Assembly (NCBI GenBank): GCA_019421315.1
Contig: JAHZFN010000267.1
Coordinates: 1-7,839 of the forward strand
DNA length: 7,839 bases
Source: Peptococcaceae bacterium
Lineage (GTDB): Bacteria; Bacillota; Dehalobacteriia; UBA4068; UBA4997
Reading direction: 5' to 3'
Within the stretch, counting starts at the first letter, position 1, and every line of letters begins with the position of its first letter. The notes below the pieces were generated by a model. It was not told where the DNA came from. It made no database searches and was given only the letters and a program-made list of their open reading frames with translations. Positions 6,128-7,839 of the stretch are shown here, one piece after another. A program made the position numbers and the translations under genes.

Positions 6128-6452
6128 AACCAAAACTCTCCTTTTCCTGTATTTTTTAAAGAATAAAATATTCAAAACGCCGTCGGCTTTGGCATAAGTT
6201 TTTTTCTGCAAAGCAATGCCCCAAATAAACCGACCGCCTAAAAAATCTAAAACATATTTGATACTTTTTTGCAAATTACCGCTGTTTTCGCCTGCGCCGA
6301 AGCAAAAGCCGAAAAAAACCGTAATTCTGCATTCCATAGGTTTAAACTTCTACCAAACGGCAATAAATTCCTGCAAAAATCGGTATTTTTAGTATTTTTA
6401 ATAAATCGGCTGCCTCAGGAGCAGCAAATTTTCAACAAAGCCGCCGCTGTAA
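6128..6452. other. Intergenic region upstream of dapB, facing mtnA
   Basis: No supported gene lies here. It contains the dapB ribosome binding site, a leader of about 200 bases if the SigH-like element is real, and the approach to the mtnA promoter. I looked for a lysine riboswitch or T-box on the dapB strand and did not recognise one. The 70-codon open frame joined to dapB and the 80-codon plus-strand ORF (6269-6511) both lack ribosome binding sites and recognisable content. Confidence 0.6.
6347..6372 (-). promoter_or_regulatory. SigH-like promoter candidate upstream of dapB
   Basis: The minus strand has AGGAATT (6366-6372), matching the SigH -35 (AGGAwWW). Fifteen bases later comes GAAGTT, close to the SigH -10 (GAATww) but with G for T. 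If used, the transcript would start near 6338 and have a leader of about 210 bases before dapB. SigH is an early-sporulation, stationary-phase sigma factor. One core mismatch keeps this tentative. Confidence 0.25.
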
Positions 6453-6481
6453 TTGTCAAATGGCTCGCCTTGGAGTATAAT
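6453..6481 (+). promoter_or_regulatory. Strong SigA promoter for mtnA
   Basis: TTGTCA (6453-6458), exactly 17 bases, then a perfect TATAAT (6476-6481). A second TATAAT at 6493-6498 has a poor -35 (TTGGAG) 17 bases upstream. The predicted start is near 6488. Confidence 0.75.
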
Positions 6482-6483
6482 AG

Positions 6484-6515
6484 TAGTATAATTATAATAT
6501 TAGTATATTAGTATA
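6484..6515 (+). repeat. Short TAGTATA repeats in the mtnA leader
   Basis: TAGTATA occurs at 6484-6490, 6501-6507 and 6509-6515, and TATTAGTA is perfectly doubled at 6498-6513. The repeats overlap the expected transcription start. They could be an operator, or simple AT-rich low complexity. Confidence 0.5.
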
Positions 6516-6535
6516 ATAAAAAAGGAGCTGCGCAG

Positions 6536-6598
6536 ATGCCAAAAATATCCGCTGTGCAGAAAAAGGCTTATGAAAAAACAGATATTGCAGTCATATAA
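6536..6598 (+). CDS. Possible 20-residue leader peptide overlapping the mtnA start
   Basis: This short ORF encodes MPKISAVQKKAYEKTDIAVI. It has the best ribosome binding site of the region, AAGGAG at 6522-6527, 8 bases ahead of its ATG. It overlaps the first 29 bases of mtnA in another frame. The mtnA ATG itself has only AAAAAGG at a very short 3-base distance. This suggests translational coupling, with ribosomes from the leader helping to start mtnA. A sequencing or real frameshift joining this ORF to mtnA is the alternative. I recognise no family in the peptide. Confidence 0.4.
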   Translation: MPKISAVQKKAYEKTDIAVI

Positions 6599-7655
6599 CA
6601 TTTTGTCAACGGAAACGGTGTCCTTTAACGACGACCGCACCGCCTTGAAAATCATAGACCAAACAAGGCTGCCCAACGAAATTGTCATTTTGGAAATTAC
6701 CGAACTGCGGGACATTTGGCACGCCATCAACACATTGCAGGTGCGGGGCGCTCCCGCCATCGGCGTTGCCGCCGCCATCGGGCTGGCAGTAACCGCCACC
6801 CAAATTCAAACAGCAAGCTCTGCGGAATTTGCCAAGGGATTTCGTGCCGCCAAAGATTATCTCGCCACCGCAAGACCGACGGCAGTCAACCTCTTTTGGG
6901 CGCTCGATCAGATGAACGATACTTTCTTAAATAACATTGAAAAACCCATCCCCGCCGTCAAAAAAATTCTGGCGGATAAAGCGGAAAGCATCAAAAATCA
7001 GGATATTGCAACCTGCCGCGCCATCGGCGAAAACGGCTTCCCGCTGATTAAAAACTGCCGTGCCGTTTTGACCCACTGCAACGCTGGGCAGCTTGCAACG
7101 GTAAAATACGGCACTGCCTTGGCGCCTCTTTATATCGCCAAGGAAAAAGGCGTAACCATCCCCGTTTTCTCCGACGAAACACGCCCTCTTTTGCAGGGAG
7201 CAAGGCTGACCGCCTTTGAACTGACCTCGGCAGGAATCCCCACAACCACTGTCTGCGACAGCATGGCGGCGTCCCTTTTGGCGGCGGGCAAGGCGGACGC
7301 TGTGATAACGGGAGCCGACCGCATTGCCAAAAACGGCGACACCGCCAACAAAATAGGCACCTTCGGGCTGGCGGTTCTGGCGCATGAATTTAACATACCT
7401 TTTTATGTTGCGGCACCCACCAACACAATAGATTTCGCCACACCGAGCGGCAAAGACATCAAAATTGAGGAGAGGGACGGCGAAGAAATCAAAAGCCTTT
7501 GGTATGAAAAACCAATGGTTCCGCCTCAGGCAAAAACCTATAATCCCGCCTTCGACGTTACGCCCGCCCGCTACATAACAGCAATCATTACGGAAGCGGG
7601 CGTTTTCCAGCCCCATAATTTGGAGGAAATCGAAAATTGCCGCCGCAACGGCTGA
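6570..7655 (+). CDS. mtnA: S-methyl-5-thioribose-1-phosphate isomerase (MtnA / DrdI family)
   Basis: A 361-residue member of the MtnA branch of the eIF2B-like superfamily, at the usual length. It converts methylthioribose-1-phosphate to methylthioribulose-1-phosphate in SAM by-product salvage; close relatives act on 5-deoxyribose-1-phosphate. Visible family features are DQTRLP (30-35), QVRGAPAIGV (57-66), THCNAG with the expected catalytic Cys170, DETRPLLQGARLTAFEL (202-218), and TGADRIAKNGDTANKIGT (247-264) with catalytic Asp250. FNPAFDV-like YNPAFDVTP is near 324-332. The start at 6570 gives an N-terminus of family length. Its own ribosome binding site is poorly spaced, and the leader ORF overlaps it. 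Substrate choice (methylthio or 5-deoxy) cannot be read from the sequence. Confidence 0.93.
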   Translation: MKKQILQSYNILSTETVSFNDDRTALKIIDQTRLPNEIVILEITELRDIWHAINTLQVRGAPAIGVAAAIGLAVTATQIQTASSAEFAKGFRAAKDYLATARPTAVNLFWALDQMNDTFLNNIEKPIPAVKKILADKAESIKNQDIATCRAIGENGFPLIKNCRAVLTHCNAGQLATVKYGTALAPLYIAKEKGVTIPVFSDETRPLLQGARLTAFELTSAGIPTTTVCDSMAASLLAAGKADAVITGADRIAKNGDTANKIGTFGLAVLAHEFNIPFYVAAPTNTIDFATPSGKDIKIEERDGEEIKSLWYEKPMVPPQAKTYNPAFDVTPARYITAIITEAGVFQPHNLEEIENCRRNG

Positions 7656-7706
7656 TACCGTAATAAATAATATATATTAATATAGTAGAAAAAGGATTTT
7701 GAACCC

Positions 7707-7839
7707 ATGAAATACCCCACCAAACAAGCCGCCGCCCAACAAATTGTCGAATTTGGCAAAAGGCTTTACGAAAAAAATATGGTTGCCGCCAACGACGGCA
7801 ATCTATCTGTGAAAATCGGCGAAAACGCAGTTTTGGTAA
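7707..7839 (+). CDS. Class II aldolase/adducin family protein, N-terminal part (cut by window edge)
   Basis: Only 44 codons are visible. The segment KRLYEKNMVAANDGNLSVKIG contains the NDGNLS phosphate-binding loop seen at the start of L-fuculose-phosphate aldolase, MtnB dehydratase and related class II aldolases. The zinc-binding histidines would be beyond the edge. AAAGGA (7691-7696) precedes the ATG by 10 bases, and the gap to mtnA is 51 AT-rich bases with no terminator, so the two are probably one operon. Next to mtnA it may be a 5-deoxyribulose-1-phosphate or methylthioribulose-1-phosphate aldolase (the DHAP-shunt type), or the MtnB dehydratase. The fragment cannot decide between them. 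Confidence 0.82.
   Translation, partial: MKYPTKQAAAQQIVEFGKRLYEKNMVAANDGNLSVKIGENAVLV

Noticed and set aside
5309..6166. 285-codon plus-strand ORF opposite dapB
   Set aside because: Antisense shadow of dapB, with biased composition and no initiation signal.
6128..6337. In-frame 70-residue N-terminal extension of DapB
   Set aside because: The family N-terminus and an ideal ribosome binding site coincide at 6127. The ATG at 6337 has no ribosome binding site and the added residues do not resemble known DapB proteins.
6128..6452. Lysine riboswitch or T-box ahead of dapB
   Set aside because: Dap genes often have one, so I looked, but saw none of the conserved L-box or T-box sequence blocks.

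Overview
The window looks like chromosomal DNA of an endospore-forming member of the Bacillota (Firmicutes). The main evidence is a dipicolinate synthase pair, dpaA-dpaB, directly upstream of asd, dapA and an RNase J gene on the same strand. This is close to the Bacillus subtilis order spoVFA-spoVFB-asd-dapG-dapA-rnjB, but with no aspartokinase gene. Strong GGAGG-type ribosome binding sites and AT-rich spacers fit Bacillota. A Negativicutes or clostridial host is my guess from the overall style; the sequence alone does not prove it.

Layout. The minus strand, read right to left, carries dapB (6127-5327), which ends at a clear intrinsic terminator. Next comes a gene-free spacer filled by a large imperfect palindrome (about 4974-5236). 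Then follow dpaA and dpaB, overlapping by 14 bases, with a sporulation-type -10 element upstream. asd has its own good housekeeping promoter, dapA follows 73 bases after asd, and rnj comes after an AT-rich spacer of 395 bases. rnj runs off the left edge. The plus strand, divergent from dapB, carries mtnA behind a strong promoter and a short overlapping leader ORF. The start of a class II aldolase-family gene follows and runs off the right edge.

How the genes fit together. Asd and DapA make dihydrodipicolinate (or its hydrated precursor) from aspartyl phosphate. DapB reduces it towards diaminopimelate and lysine, whereas DpaA/DpaB oxidise it to dipicolinic acid, the spore-core chelator. The window therefore holds both sides of one metabolic branch point. 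The terminator, palindrome and separate promoters suggest that the two sides are controlled independently. mtnA with the aldolase points to salvage of methylthioribose- or 5-deoxyribose-phosphate, by-products of SAM use.

No tRNA, rRNA, CRISPR array, insertion sequence or known riboswitch was recognised. The least ordinary items are the palindrome, the Lys/Asn-rich N-terminal extension of RNase J, the leader ORF overlapping the mtnA start, and the C-terminal tail of DpaA.
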